A stretch of 64,000 nucleotides of DNA. Source: Tolypothrix sp. PCC 7910 (GTDB lineage Bacteria; Cyanobacteriota; Cyanobacteriia; Cyanobacteriales; Nostocaceae). The first letter of the stretch is position 1. The number at the start of each line of letters is the position of its first letter. Positions 47,097 to 56,723 of this stretch are shown here, piece after piece. The notes below the pieces were generated by a model. That model saw nothing but the letters and a program-made list of their open reading frames with translations. It did not search any database and was not told the origin of the DNA. Position numbers and translations under genes: made by a program. Location: the NCBI RefSeq assembly GCF_011769525.1, contig NZ_CP050440.1, positions 4,775,501 to 4,839,500 of the forward strand, read 5' to 3'.

Positions 47097-47807
47097 ATGA
47101 CCGCAGCAGCAGACCCCGTGAAGTTGATGAAACAAGAAGTTGGCAAAGCCGCAGCCGCTTTAGTCAAATCAGGTTCGATTGTCGGGTTGGGTACGGGTTC
47201 AACCACGGCGTACACCATTCAGTTTTTGGGGGAACGCCTTCAATCTGGTGAACTCAAAGATATTGTGGGCGTTCCTACTTCGTTTCAATCAGAAGTGCTA
47301 GCAAAGCAATACGGCGTTCCTCTCACTACTTTGGACGCTATTGACCACATTGATATTGCCATTGATGGGGCTGATGAAGTTGACCCCCAAAAGAATTTAA
47401 TTAAAGGTGGTGGCGCAGCCCACACCCGTGAAAAAGTTGTAGATTACTTGGCAAATCAGTTTATTGTCGTAGTTGATAGTGGGAAGTTAGTAGACCGTTT
47501 GGGTTCTAGCTTTGCGGTTCCAGTGGAAGTAATTCCTATGGCGATTACTCCTGTGACTGATGCCATTAAGAAACTAGGCGGTAAACCAGAACTCCGTATG
47601 GGCGTTAAAAAAGCAGGCCCAGTCATCACCGACCAAGGAAACTTCGTTTTAGATGTGCGCTTTGACTCCATTGACGACCCTGTAAACCTCGAGAAAACCC
47701 TGAATAACATTCCTGGCGTTCTCGAAAATGGTATCTTCGTCAATTGCGTCGATTTAGTCTTAGTTGGCGAAGTTAAAGACGGTCAGCCATTGGTAAGGCA
47801 GTTTTAG
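47097..47807 (+). CDS. rpiA: Ribose-5-phosphate isomerase A
   Basis: 236 residues from the ATG at 47097 ([20 protein letters not shown]), the usual cyanobacterial start, with GGAG 11 bases upstream; an in-frame ATG at 47058 would add 13 residues. Conserved parts are [60 protein letters not shown] and the active-site Glu/Lys in these blocks. The enzyme interconverts ribose 5-phosphate and ribulose 5-phosphate in the Calvin cycle and the pentose phosphate pathway. It forms a single-gene unit and its stop is followed at once by TAGGGAT heptamers. Confidence 0.97.
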   Translation: MTAAADPVKLMKQEVGKAAAALVKSGSIVGLGTGSTTAYTIQFLGERLQSGELKDIVGVPTSFQSEVLAKQYGVPLTTLDAIDHIDIAIDGADEVDPQKNLIKGGGAAHTREKVVDYLANQFIVVVDSGKLVDRLGSSFAVPVEVIPMAITPVTDAIKKLGGKPELRMGVKKAGPVITDQGNFVLDVRFDSIDDPVNLEKTLNNIPGVLENGIFVNCVDLVLVGEVKDGQPLVRQF

Positions 47808-47919
47808 GGATTAGGGATTAGGGACTGGGGACTGGTGATTGGGGACTGGGGGAGAATAGCAATTAGCAATTACCCATTACCCCATGCCCAATGCCCCATG
47901 CCCCATGCCCCATGCTCCA
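47808..47919. repeat. Heptameric repeats between convergent genes
   Basis: Units gggatta and gggactg fill 47808-47852, and cccatgc/caatgcc units fill 47873-47919. They occupy the whole space between the rpiA and TPR stop codons. Confidence 0.88.
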
Positions 47920-49545
47920 TTAAAAATTCTCCACCAATAGTTGAGTATCGTTATCTTTCCAAACAGTGTTGAATTGAGCTTGCACTAGTTTGGCGGCGTT
48001 TTCTTGTCCTTGTGCTTGCAAACTTGCTTGTAAGCCAAACAAAGAACGCCCGTTTAAAGGATATTTTTGCAAATCTGCACGAAATACTTTTTCGGCGGCT
48101 GCATAATCACCCTTGGCTAATAAAGCGCCACCTAATGCTTCTCTGGTGGAAATGTACCAGTCTGGTGGTTCCATGTACTTAAGGGCATCTTCCTGGGCTA
48201 CTGCTGTTTCTAGGTATTTAATTGCAGATTCATAGTTGTGTTTGGCTTTAGCAATCTTCGCATCTAACTGGTTGCTGGCAATGTCTAAAATACTACTGGC
48301 AGGACTCATGCCAATAGTTGCAGTGGCGGGCATTGTTTTTTGAGCAGTTAATAAAGCCGCGCGATCGCTCTCTGCATCCTTCAGTTTACCAGTGCTAGCA
48401 TTCGCCATCCCCTGAGCAAAATGCCACAGCGCTTTAGTTGTCACAAATTTATCATCGGGAGCAGGTGTTTTTAAAATATTATCCCAATCACTAAAGCGTG
48501 TTTGAATCAATAGTTTAGTCCCTAGGTAGCCTTCAACCATTGGTTCTTTCTCGGCAAAGGGTGTAGCCATTGTGACTAATTTATCTGCGGCTTGCAAAGC
48601 ATCCTGATATCTACCAGCCATCGCTGCAGCTACTGCCAAGAAATGCACATTGTGGCTATAGTACATTGCGGGATAAACGCCCTCAATGTGATTTTTGACG
48701 ATGTAAGCTTCATCTTGAGCGATCGCTAGCGCATTTGACTGCATAGCTTTGGTATATTTTCCCACACGGAAATAAATATGGGACGGCATATGTACCAAGT
48801 GTCCGGCTGCAGGTACTAGGGTTTGTAAACGGTTAGCACTTGCTAAGGCGCGTTCTGGAGTTAGTGACGCTTCAACTGCATGGATATAGTAGTGATTCGC
48901 CCCTGGATGGTTGGGGTCACTTTGCAGTACCGATTCTAAAACAGCTACAATCTCTTCGGTATCTTCTAACGGTTTGCCATCTTTAGACCAGTGTTGCCAA
49001 GGATGCAAATCCATCAAGCTTTCAGCGTATAGTGTTTTGGCATCCAAATCTTGAGGATAACGCTTGACTAAATCTGACATCGCGTTTTTGTAATCTAGCG
49101 CCAGCTTATATAAATATGCATGGGGATTATTAGAGTAGCGCTTGGCTAGGGCATTAATATAACCTTGTTCCTGTTGTGATGCATATTCAGACAACGCTAC
49201 AGCTTTTTGTATAGCTTCATAAGCCGCTAATTCGCGATCGCTGTCTACATCCAGGTTAATATTAGGCCCCAAAGCCAGGGCCATTCCCCAATACGCCATT
49301 GCTAAATGTGGATCTAGTTCGGCAGCATATTTAAAAGAACGCGCCGCCTCATCATGGTTGAAGGCGTAAATTAAATTTAACCCTTGATCAAAAAACTGTT
49401 GCGCTTGGGTATTTTCGGTAGATACCGGATGGTGATGTGTTCCCAGCCCAGATATTAAAGTATATGACTCTTGCGTGATAGCAATCGCACTACTTGGAGC
49501 AAATAAAGATAATATCAGCACCCATATTAAAAATAAATATTTCAT
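47920..49545 (-). CDS. Exported TPR-family protein (HHPVST type)
   Basis: 541 residues from the ATG at 49545, preceded by GAGGAAGGA. A signal peptide (MKYLFLIWVLILSLFAPSSA) leads to a conserved start GLGTHHHPVSTENTQAQQFF and helical repeats: FNHDEAARSFKYAAELDPHL then AMAYWGMALALGPNIN, NHPGANHYYIHAVEASLTPE, PAAGHLVHMPSHIYFRVGKY, and a final TPR DYAAAEKVFRADLQKYPLNG. The His-rich blocks (HHH, HYYIH, HLVHMPSH, HNVHF) are highly conserved in this uncharacterised family and could bind a metal. It is encoded 17 bases after a small membrane protein gene, probably as one operon. Its function is unknown. Confidence 0.85.
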   Translation of the reverse strand: MKYLFLIWVLILSLFAPSSAIAITQESYTLISGLGTHHHPVSTENTQAQQFFDQGLNLIYAFNHDEAARSFKYAAELDPHLAMAYWGMALALGPNINLDVDSDRELAAYEAIQKAVALSEYASQQEQGYINALAKRYSNNPHAYLYKLALDYKNAMSDLVKRYPQDLDAKTLYAESLMDLHPWQHWSKDGKPLEDTEEIVAVLESVLQSDPNHPGANHYYIHAVEASLTPERALASANRLQTLVPAAGHLVHMPSHIYFRVGKYTKAMQSNALAIAQDEAYIVKNHIEGVYPAMYYSHNVHFLAVAAAMAGRYQDALQAADKLVTMATPFAEKEPMVEGYLGTKLLIQTRFSDWDNILKTPAPDDKFVTTKALWHFAQGMANASTGKLKDAESDRAALLTAQKTMPATATIGMSPASSILDIASNQLDAKIAKAKHNYESAIKYLETAVAQEDALKYMEPPDWYISTREALGGALLAKGDYAAAEKVFRADLQKYPLNGRSLFGLQASLQAQGQENAAKLVQAQFNTVWKDNDTQLLVENF

Positions 49546-49562
49546 CTTCCAGCTTTCCTTCC

Positions 49563-49793
49563 TCAAACATTCTTCTTGGCGCTATTCAAACGCCAAGCCT
49601 TCTCTAAATAAGCGATTTTTTCCCGCCGTGCAGCAATACGGTATTTTCTATAAGCATTAATACTGAGAACTAAAATAATGGGAAAAACAATCGCTGAAAC
49701 TCCTACAGCAATGTCAAATACTCCATAATTTTGACTGGTATTGCCTATAACAGCAGGGTTTGTGGCAACTTGACTACTAGTATTGTTGGACAT
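49563..49793 (-). CDS. Small single-pass membrane protein
   Basis: 76 residues. A Ser/Thr/Asn-rich start is followed by one membrane segment (FDIAVGVSAIVFPIILVLSI, about 26-45) and a basic, helical tail (YRKYRIAARREKIAYLEKAW), which would face the cytoplasm by the positive-inside rule. I do not recognise a family. It directly precedes the exported TPR gene (17-base gap), so the two products may work together at the membrane. Confidence 0.65.
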   Translation of the reverse strand: MSNNTSSQVATNPAVIGNTSQNYGVFDIAVGVSAIVFPIILVLSINAYRKYRIAARREKIAYLEKAWRLNSAKKNV

Positions 49794-49993
49794 AGATTAC
49801 TCCTATTTGCGGACATAGATTTAGTAGAAAAAATACCTTTGACAGATATTAATTTCAGGAAAGTGTGTTGTCGCCAATAACTACTCTTCACCGATAATCA
49901 GAAAATTTATGTAAATTCCCGCCTAATTTCGCCCGGGAATATAGACTTCATCGTGAATATGCTCAATTTCTGATTCAGAAAAGTGTTTTTTAT

Positions 49994-50157
49994 TGGGCAT
50001 TGGGCATTGGGCATTGGGCATTGGGCATCGGTAATTGGTAATTGGTAATTGGTAATAGGAATTTCTCCCCTTGTCCCCTCATCTCCCTCATCCTCCTCAT
50101 CTCCCTAGTCACCAATCCCTAATCCCCAGTCCCCAATCCCTAATCCCCAATCCCCCT
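49994..50157. repeat. Dense heptameric repeats overlapping the end of nnr
   Basis: Units gggcatt (five copies), ggtaatt (four), ctcatctccct-like blocks and ccctaat/ccccaat units follow each other. The last units, up to 50157, code for the final residues and the stop codon of the nnr gene. Confidence 0.88.
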
Positions 50158-51726
50158 AACCGCTTTCATCAAATACTGTGTCAAAGTAAACGCATCTACA
50201 CCTAATTCTGTACGCTCATGGGCTGCTAAAATTCCGGCTTGGGAATGCCACCAGGAAGCAGTTGCAACCATATCTTCTAGGGCAATTTGTTTTTTTACGG
50301 CTTGCGCCAACAGTCCACCAAGTATTCCAGTTAACACATCACCGCTACCACCACGGGCTAATGCTGGGGTACTTTCAGGATTTAGCCATACTGAACCTTG
50401 GGAATTGGCGATCGCAGTTCTTGCGCCTTTTAATAAAACTATTGCGCCACTTTGCATGGCTGCTGATCGCACAGCTTTGACTCTATCTTGATGGATATTC
50501 GGGATATCGGGAAATAATCGCTTAAATTCACCTTCGTGGGGTGTAAGTATGGTTGTAGCTTGGCGTTTTTGTAAGGTGGGGATAGTTCCCATTTGCGCCA
50601 AGATATTTAAACCATCAGCATCAAGCAACAAGGGGCGTTCGCTTGCGATGACTTGTTCCACAATAGGAGTACTATCTGTAGTTAAACCAGGGCCACAAGC
50701 GATCGCATCGAAGGAATTTAAATCGGTCTTTTCTGGTAATTGTAGTTTAGCGATGGCTCCGCCAACACCTCCGGTGAACGCTCCTGTCTCTGTTTCTGGA
50801 CAGCCTACAACTAAAGCTTCTGGTAAATGGGACACCAGAATCGGTTTAATATACTCTGGTACAGCAATAGACAGCATTCCCACACCACTAGCACGCGCAC
50901 CCAAAGCGGTTAAAATTGCCCCACCAGCATAACGATGAGAACCACAAATTAACAGTAAATGTCCTTCTTTGTATTTGTGGGTGACTGGGGGACGAGGTAA
51001 TGGTAAATTCGATATAGCTTTGGCTGTAGTGATGCGGGTAATTTTCGGTGCATCTTTGAGTACAGCTTGCACATCAGCTAAGGGAATATCAAAATCTATT
51101 AACTCAGCTTTACCAAGATAATCTAAAGCCTGATCCTGTAGAAAAGCTTGCTTCCATAAACCCAAGCAAAACGTATGTGTAGCGCGAATTGCTGTTCCCA
51201 ACACTTCACCAGTATCAGTGTGTAAGCCGGAAGGTAAATCAATGCTAAAAATCGGCTGCTTCCAGGTATTCAACTGATCGATAGCAGATGCGATCGCATC
51301 AGTTAACTTTCTTTCTAAACCAAAGCCGAATAAGCCATCAACTAATAAATCACAATCTGGCAACTGCTCAATTGCTTGATAACAAGGTATCCCTAAACTC
51401 TGGGCATATTGCAAATGCTGTGAAGTTAATTCCTTGAGTTTAGGAAAAGGGTTGTAAATCCAAACCTCATATCCCTGAAAGTGCAATTCCCTTGCTACTA
51501 CCAAAGCATCGCCGCCGTTATGTCCCGGGCCGACTAAAACCCCCACACGAGATTTACCCGGAGGAATCATCGCCAGCAGGCGACGGGAAATTAGTCCCGC
51601 CACCTTTTCCATTAAAGCCACTACAGGCATTCCCGCGGTAAATATCCTCTCTTCAATATCCCGCATCTGCGCTGCGGTAACTACGTATTGGGAAATTTCT
51701 TGTTCCCTTTGCTGAAGATGAGTCAT
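50140..51726 (-). CDS. nnr: Bifunctional NAD(P)HX epimerase/dehydratase
   Basis: 528 residues from the ATG at 51726. The N-terminal half is the YjeF epimerase domain (AAQMRDIEERIFTAGMPVVA, VLVGPGHNGGDALVVARELH, LFGFGLERKLT, FSIDLPSGLHTDTGEVLG). The C-terminal half is the ribokinase-like dehydratase domain (HKYKEGHLLLICGSHRYAGG, CGPGLTTDSTPIV, LDADGLNILA, ILTPHEGEFKRLFP, ARGGSGDVLTGILGGLLAQA). Together they repair hydrated NADH and NADPH. The last residues (GIGD-stop) come from the heptamer repeat array, so the original C-terminus was altered by the repeat. It is a monocistronic unit. Confidence 0.95.
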   Translation of the reverse strand: MTHLQQREQEISQYVVTAAQMRDIEERIFTAGMPVVALMEKVAGLISRRLLAMIPPGKSRVGVLVGPGHNGGDALVVARELHFQGYEVWIYNPFPKLKELTSQHLQYAQSLGIPCYQAIEQLPDCDLLVDGLFGFGLERKLTDAIASAIDQLNTWKQPIFSIDLPSGLHTDTGEVLGTAIRATHTFCLGLWKQAFLQDQALDYLGKAELIDFDIPLADVQAVLKDAPKITRITTAKAISNLPLPRPPVTHKYKEGHLLLICGSHRYAGGAILTALGARASGVGMLSIAVPEYIKPILVSHLPEALVVGCPETETGAFTGGVGGAIAKLQLPEKTDLNSFDAIACGPGLTTDSTPIVEQVIASERPLLLDADGLNILAQMGTIPTLQKRQATTILTPHEGEFKRLFPDIPNIHQDRVKAVRSAAMQSGAIVLLKGARTAIANSQGSVWLNPESTPALARGGSGDVLTGILGGLLAQAVKKQIALEDMVATASWWHSQAGILAAHERTELGVDAFTLTQYLMKAVRGIGD

Positions 51727-52364
51727 GAGTCTTAAATCCAGAGTGATGAATTGCAAAGTTTGAGGTGACTTCTCAATTTTGATTCTTCACACGGAAAATT
51801 TGTTTTCTATTTTGAACAAGCTAGTAGCTAAAACTCAATTCCTGAATTTTTGAAGTACTTAAGTGCTTGCTTTGATGCATTAACTGCAATTGGTTGTATC
51901 CTGCTATACAATTAATCAGTAACAGCAACAAGCTCAAAAGCCAATTTTTATGCATATTTAAACAGGAGAATATATCTTAAACTATTGTTTAAATGTCATA
52001 ATTTTAAGTCTGCTTAGAATGCAATAATTTATAGATAATAACAGTAAATTACCAGGCTTAAAAAATTAATTTTCAATATCGATTAGCTATTTAAAAATTA
52101 TTTTTTCCGCTTCATAATATGAGCGTAATAGTTAATATTTCCTGTTTAATCCTGGTTTCAGGCTAATTTTGCTGTTTCTAAACTAGATATTTGCTATCTC
52201 ATAGATGATTGTTTATGTAAATCATCAGCATTTATATATAAATTAGATTTGATTTATTGCAAAAATTAAGAAATAATAAACGCATAAGTCTACTTAAGCG
52301 TAAATACAAAAATTTACAATTGCTAGATATACAAGTTTTATTAGTTGAATAAAATTTAGAAGAT
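51727..52364. other. AT-rich divergent intergenic region
   Basis: 638 bases between nnr (minus) and the aldo/keto reductase (plus), very AT-rich from 51950 onward. I see no gene, repeat or clear promoter. Confidence 0.5.
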
Positions 52365-53333
52365 ATGGTAGAAAAAACCACACGGCGTAATTTTTTACTT
52401 ACTAGCGTGGCTGTAGCGAGCGGTGTTGTGGGCGCACATACTTTGCAACAGGAAACTTCCAATGCAGCTCAATCAACCGCTACAATGCCAGAGCGAGTTC
52501 TAGGACGCACTGGTGTAAAAGTTCCTATCTTTGGATTGGGAGGTGCAGGTACAAAAACACCACTCGATAAAAAAGATAGAGAAGCTGATGCTTTGGCCAT
52601 AATTCAAAGAGCGTTTGAACTCGGTATTCGTTATTTTGATACTGCTGCTAGCTACGGAGAGAATGAAATTTATTTGGGAAAAGTGCTACCATCTCACCGC
52701 TCCGAAATATTTTTAGCTAGTAAGACTTTTAATAAAGATAGGGATGGCGCTTGGCGAGAATTGGAGCGTTCTCTTAAACGGCTTAATACCAATTATCTAG
52801 ACTTGTGGCAGTTACATAGCGTTGCTTTACCCGAACATGTGCAGCAAATCTTTGCCAGCAATGGTGCAATTAAAGCTTTACAAGAGGCTCAAGAGCAGAA
52901 AATTGTCCGGTTTGTTGGTGTTACAGGACACCGCGAACCAGATGTCATAGTTGAAGCTTTGCGTCGCTATCCCTTCCATACCACCCTGATTCCCGTAAAC
53001 CCGGCAGATAAACACCATCCACGCCCTTACTTTCCCTCCGTTTTACCATTAGCTCGGCAAAAAAATGTCGGTGTAATCGCCATGAAAGTACCTGCTTACG
53101 GGAAGTTGTTCCAATCAGGTGCTTTAACAGGAATGCAGGAAGCAATGGGTTATGCTTTATCCCAAAAAGGCGTAAATTGTTGCGTAATTTCTGTAGATGA
53201 TGTGCAGCAATTAGAAGAAAATTTCAAAGTAGCTCGTGCTTTTGAGGAACTGAGCAATAGCCAACTCGCAGAGATTGAAAAACGCACAGCTAAAATTTGG
53301 CAGGACAGCACATTCTATCGTGCGTGGGGTTAA
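52365..53333 (+). CDS. Aldo/keto reductase with Tat signal
   Basis: 322 residues. The N-terminus has a twin-arginine export motif (TTRRNFLLTSVAVASGVVGA). The rest is an aldo/keto reductase TIM barrel starting RVLGRTGVKVPIFGLGGAG, with catalytic Asp and Tyr in YFDTAASYGENE, Lys in FLASKTF and His in LDLWQLHSV; the late part has VISVDDVQQLEENFKVARAF. These enzymes reduce carbonyls with NADPH. Export of an NADPH enzyme by Tat fits folding with cofactor in the cytoplasm, and the substrate is unknown. It lies 96 bases before the ABC transporter gene on the same strand. Confidence 0.9.
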   Translation: MVEKTTRRNFLLTSVAVASGVVGAHTLQQETSNAAQSTATMPERVLGRTGVKVPIFGLGGAGTKTPLDKKDREADALAIIQRAFELGIRYFDTAASYGENEIYLGKVLPSHRSEIFLASKTFNKDRDGAWRELERSLKRLNTNYLDLWQLHSVALPEHVQQIFASNGAIKALQEAQEQKIVRFVGVTGHREPDVIVEALRRYPFHTTLIPVNPADKHHPRPYFPSVLPLARQKNVGVIAMKVPAYGKLFQSGALTGMQEAMGYALSQKGVNCCVISVDDVQQLEENFKVARAFEELSNSQLAEIEKRTAKIWQDSTFYRAWG

Positions 53334-53429
53334 TACAGCCGCAGCAATTATTTAAATATCTAAATACATCATTGTAATTCGTACAAGTACAAAATAACTT
53401 GTTCGTTGAATATACATTAATTATGTAAT

Positions 53430-55136
53430 ATGGCAAATTATTTTGCGGTAATAAATCTGAAAGAGTATCTAAATAATAAATTGCAGTTTTTTCATAAATT
53501 TTGGGCAATTGCTAAACTTTACTGGTTTAGTAATGAAAAATGGGGTGCAATCTTTTCTATTTTACTGCTTTTAGGATTGTTGCAATTTTCCACACAGATG
53601 AATGTCATTGCCAACACTGAGGAGGGGAATTTTATTTCTGCTCTAGCAGCGAAAGATCCTCAGAGGTTTTGGAGAAGTATCGGCATATTTGTAGGCTTAC
53701 GGATTTTTTTAGTTGTCTTGAGAGTTTGGTACACTTATGTTCGGTTTAAACCTATTCTGGCTTGGCGGTTGTGGTTAACTAATTATTTTATTGGTAAATA
53801 TTTAAATCAACGTTCTTTTTATGAAATCAATAATTTTCAAAAAGAACTTGATAACCCTGATCAGCGTATAGCTGAAGATATCCAAGGCTTTACAGAAATT
53901 TCAATCTCTATATTTTTGGATCTTTTTAATACTTGTATACAAGTTATTGCTTTTAGTGGAGTTCTCTGGAGAATTTCACCCACCCTAATGATTTTTTTAA
54001 TCATTTATGCTGGTACTGGTACTCTCATATCGATTGGTTTTTTTGGAAAAAAACTAGTTAACATTAATGTCGAACGGCAAAAAAAAGAAGGTGATTTCCG
54101 TTTTGGTTTAGTCCGCCTGAGAGAGAATGCAGAATCAGTAGCTTTCTATCGCGGAGAAGCACAGGAAATCAACTTGCTCCAATATTTATTTAAGCAAGTA
54201 TTTAATAATTTCATTAGTTGGATAATTTGGCAACAAGTATACTTCGGCGCTTTCATTAGAGTTTATGATATTATTCCTCCAATTCTACCCGCATTGGTTT
54301 TAGCTCCCAAGGTTCTAGCTGGAGAATTAGAAGTTGGGAAAATTGCAGAAGCTGCAGGTGCATTTATGGCTCTTAACGGAGCTTTGTATGTCATTGTCAG
54401 AAGGTTTGAAAATTTGACTAATTTGGGTGCGGGAATTGAGCGTTTATTTGAATTTTATAATTTCCTGCAACAGCCAAAAAGAAATATTCAGAATGGGCTA
54501 ACACAGTATCAAACAATTAATACTATAGAAGATAAATGTTTAGCTATCCAAAATTTAACTTTGTATACGCCAAACTATCAAAGAATTTTATTTCATGATA
54601 TTTCATTCACACTGCAACCAGGACAAGGACTCTTAATTCAAGGTACTAGTGGCTGTGGGAAAAGTTCTTTATTAAGAGCGATCGCCGGATTATGGGATTA
54701 TGGTACAGGTACAATTATTCGACCAAAGTTAGAGGAAATGCTTTTCTTACCTCAACGCCCTTATATGGTTTTGGGGAATCTCCGCAATCAGTTAATCTAT
54801 CCTCAACTAACTGTAAATATAACTGATGATGAACTTGAAAAAGTTTTACAACAGGTTAATCTACCAAATTTAGTGAACAGATTTGGCAGTTTTAACGTAG
54901 AAAAAGACTGGTCTGATGTACTATCTCTAGGAGAACAACAGCGTATTGCTTTTGCTCGCTTGATTATTACTAAGCCAAAGTATGTGATTTTAGATGAAGC
55001 TACTAGCGCTTTAGATATAGAAAACGAAAGAAATTTATATCAATATCTTTTAGATACACAGACAACTTTTATCAGTGTCGGTCACCGTCCTACTATCTTC
55101 AAATATCATCAAATAACTTTAGAATTGATGAATTGA
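53430..55136 (+). CDS. ABCD/SbmA-type ABC transporter, fused permease and ATPase
   Basis: 568 residues. The N-terminal membrane domain (about 35-340, six predicted helices) matches the ABC_membrane_2 (SbmA/BacA, peroxisomal ABCD) type: WRLWLTNYFIGKYLNQRSFY, NPDQRIAEDIQGF, DFRFGLVRLRENAESVAFYR (the EAA-like motif). The ATPase domain has Walker A QGTSGCGKSSLLRAIAGLW, signature LSLGEQQRIAFARL, Walker B YVILDEATSALD and switch His in FISVGHRPT. It probably works as a homodimer. In cyanobacteria the cargo of this family is mostly unknown; relatives carry acyl-CoA, vitamin B12 or peptides. Confidence 0.93.
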   Translation: MANYFAVINLKEYLNNKLQFFHKFWAIAKLYWFSNEKWGAIFSILLLLGLLQFSTQMNVIANTEEGNFISALAAKDPQRFWRSIGIFVGLRIFLVVLRVWYTYVRFKPILAWRLWLTNYFIGKYLNQRSFYEINNFQKELDNPDQRIAEDIQGFTEISISIFLDLFNTCIQVIAFSGVLWRISPTLMIFLIIYAGTGTLISIGFFGKKLVNINVERQKKEGDFRFGLVRLRENAESVAFYRGEAQEINLLQYLFKQVFNNFISWIIWQQVYFGAFIRVYDIIPPILPALVLAPKVLAGELEVGKIAEAAGAFMALNGALYVIVRRFENLTNLGAGIERLFEFYNFLQQPKRNIQNGLTQYQTINTIEDKCLAIQNLTLYTPNYQRILFHDISFTLQPGQGLLIQGTSGCGKSSLLRAIAGLWDYGTGTIIRPKLEEMLFLPQRPYMVLGNLRNQLIYPQLTVNITDDELEKVLQQVNLPNLVNRFGSFNVEKDWSDVLSLGEQQRIAFARLIITKPKYVILDEATSALDIENERNLYQYLLDTQTTFISVGHRPTIFKYHQITLELMN

Positions 55137-55466
55137 TAATTTAAAAAGATATTTTAAAAATTATTTGTAGGGAAAATGTTCTACTTATAGGTGTCTAGTT
55201 AATGTAAAACCATTATCATACTTGGCTTACATGCTTTGCATTCGAGCTTATATATAGCATCTTGCCCGCCCAAATTATGCAATTTAAACAACGATTAGCT
55301 TATCAGTACACTTGGATGAACTTAAATATCAGCCTTGCACTTGAGTGCAAGGCAAAATATCAGTAAGTAGCCTCGATAAAAAAAATTCACAGGCGTTGTA
55401 TAAAAGTCGGAATGAGATTTTTACTCAGAACTCTTGTACAGACGCGATTAATCGCGTCTCTGCAAG
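55137..55466. other. Intergenic region with dispersed palindrome copy 6
   Basis: The convergent space between the ABC transporter and the SPOR gene. It holds the palindrome at 55440-55459 and a short complementary pair around ttgcacttgagtgcaag (55334-55350), which could form a small hairpin. No gene is seen. Confidence 0.6.
55440..55459. repeat. Dispersed palindromic element, copy 6
   Basis: The perfect core agacgcgattaatcgcgtct lies 8 bases beyond the SPOR gene stop. It is preceded by actcagaactcttgtac, exactly the flank found inside priA. Confidence 0.93.
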
Positions 55467-56294
55467 TTACCTACCGTAATAAACTCTGGCATTACCAAAT
55501 CCTAGCTCTCGTAGATAGTCATTCCATCGTTCCGCATCCGAACGTTGGGCAAAAGGCCCTACTGCCACATGAGGCCCCAATGGTTGTTGCCTTTCCACTA
55601 CAATGTCATAACGTCCAGAGTTTTGGCGAATGCGACTGGCAATATATGATAAATCTTGCGCTCTTGCAGGAATAGTTACATAGTAATAATTGATTTGTTC
55701 TTGCCTAGCAGGCCTTCTACTAGTGTCATAAGAACGAGCAACTTCCTGCCCATTCGATTTGATAATTCTTGCCCCATTAATCCCGCTTAATTCCAGTTCT
55801 CTCACACGTTGCTGGGCATTAGCTTGTCTGCTAAAAGCTCCCGACTGGATAACAGCACGTCCATTGAAATGGCGGATATAAGCACTGCGTTCTAGCTGAC
55901 GTATGCGTTGTAATTGCTGGGAATCATTACCATCAACATATACTATATAGCGCTCGGCACTCCAGCTATAGGAAGTAGCTTGCACTGTTTGATAAGGTCG
56001 AGAGATTTGATTATATTGATTAACCCTCACTCTAGGTGAGGGCTGAAATTTTGGATTATATGTATTCCAGGGTGTTGCTTGTGTTTTTATTCGTGGCGGA
56101 TTATAAGGAATAGTTTGGAAATTGGGTGGAGGTGGTAAAGTATTAACCACCGTTCGTTCTGCTAGTAAAAAGTGACCTTTGGGAGTTTGTGCTTGTACGG
56201 GAGTTGTCGAGTCAGGGAGTAATGCCAAGCATCCTCCCAGGAAAAAAGGCACAATAGGAAATGCAATCAGTTGATCTGGTATTTGTTTGGACAT
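55467..56294 (-). CDS. SPOR-domain-like exported protein
   Basis: 275 residues from the ATG at 56294. A hydrophobic N-terminal segment (LIAFPIVPFFLGGCLALLP) may be a signal anchor or, given the Cys, a lipoprotein-type signal. A Pro/Tyr/Asn-rich middle follows. The C-terminal part has two SPOR-like repeats: AVIQSGAFSRQANAQQRVRE with LELSGINGARII, and HVAVGPFAQRSDAERWNDYL then RELGFGNARVYYGR. SPOR domains bind denuded glycan of septal peptidoglycan, so a role in cell division or wall maintenance is likely. The family call rests on the repeated V-x-[VS]-G-[AP]-F-x(3)-[SA]-x-A pattern. Confidence 0.75.
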   Translation of the reverse strand: MSKQIPDQLIAFPIVPFFLGGCLALLPDSTTPVQAQTPKGHFLLAERTVVNTLPPPPNFQTIPYNPPRIKTQATPWNTYNPKFQPSPRVRVNQYNQISRPYQTVQATSYSWSAERYIVYVDGNDSQQLQRIRQLERSAYIRHFNGRAVIQSGAFSRQANAQQRVRELELSGINGARIIKSNGQEVARSYDTSRRPARQEQINYYYVTIPARAQDLSYIASRIRQNSGRYDIVVERQQPLGPHVAVGPFAQRSDAERWNDYLRELGFGNARVYYGR

Positions 56295-56723
56295 AGTAGT
56301 AACAGGTGTTCTCAATAATTTCCTTGGGAAATAGAGCCGTCTGTCGTAGCACCTACATCAGTGTTAACTTAGAAAGTTTTTTTCCGGCTGAGTGGCATTG
56401 CATAGGTTTCCACAAAATCTGGAATATTTAGTTTTAACGCTGAATAAGAAATAAAAGCTAAGGACTGGAGGCTAGAGTGAGTGGATTTTTATCCTTGAGA
56501 TTGCATAGGGAGCCAAAAATCAACATCTCAAATTTGGTTATTATTACTTATATATCCTGAAGTGCTTATATAGCAAGGCTTTTAAGTTATATATGCTACA
56601 ATTTAAGATAATCAGGCTGCATGGCATGGATTTTAATACCGCAAAACCTGCGTTTGATGTTTAGCATTAATGTGATGAGCAGGCAATAGCCTCATAATCT
56701 GGCCTCATAAATATTTAAAGGAT
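56295..56723. other. Divergent intergenic region between SPOR gene and mnmA
   Basis: 429 bases. A 15-base dyad (atttcc-ttg-ggaaat, 56318-56332) lies 24 bases before the SPOR gene start and might be an operator or leader hairpin. The rest shows no gene or repeat. Confidence 0.45.
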
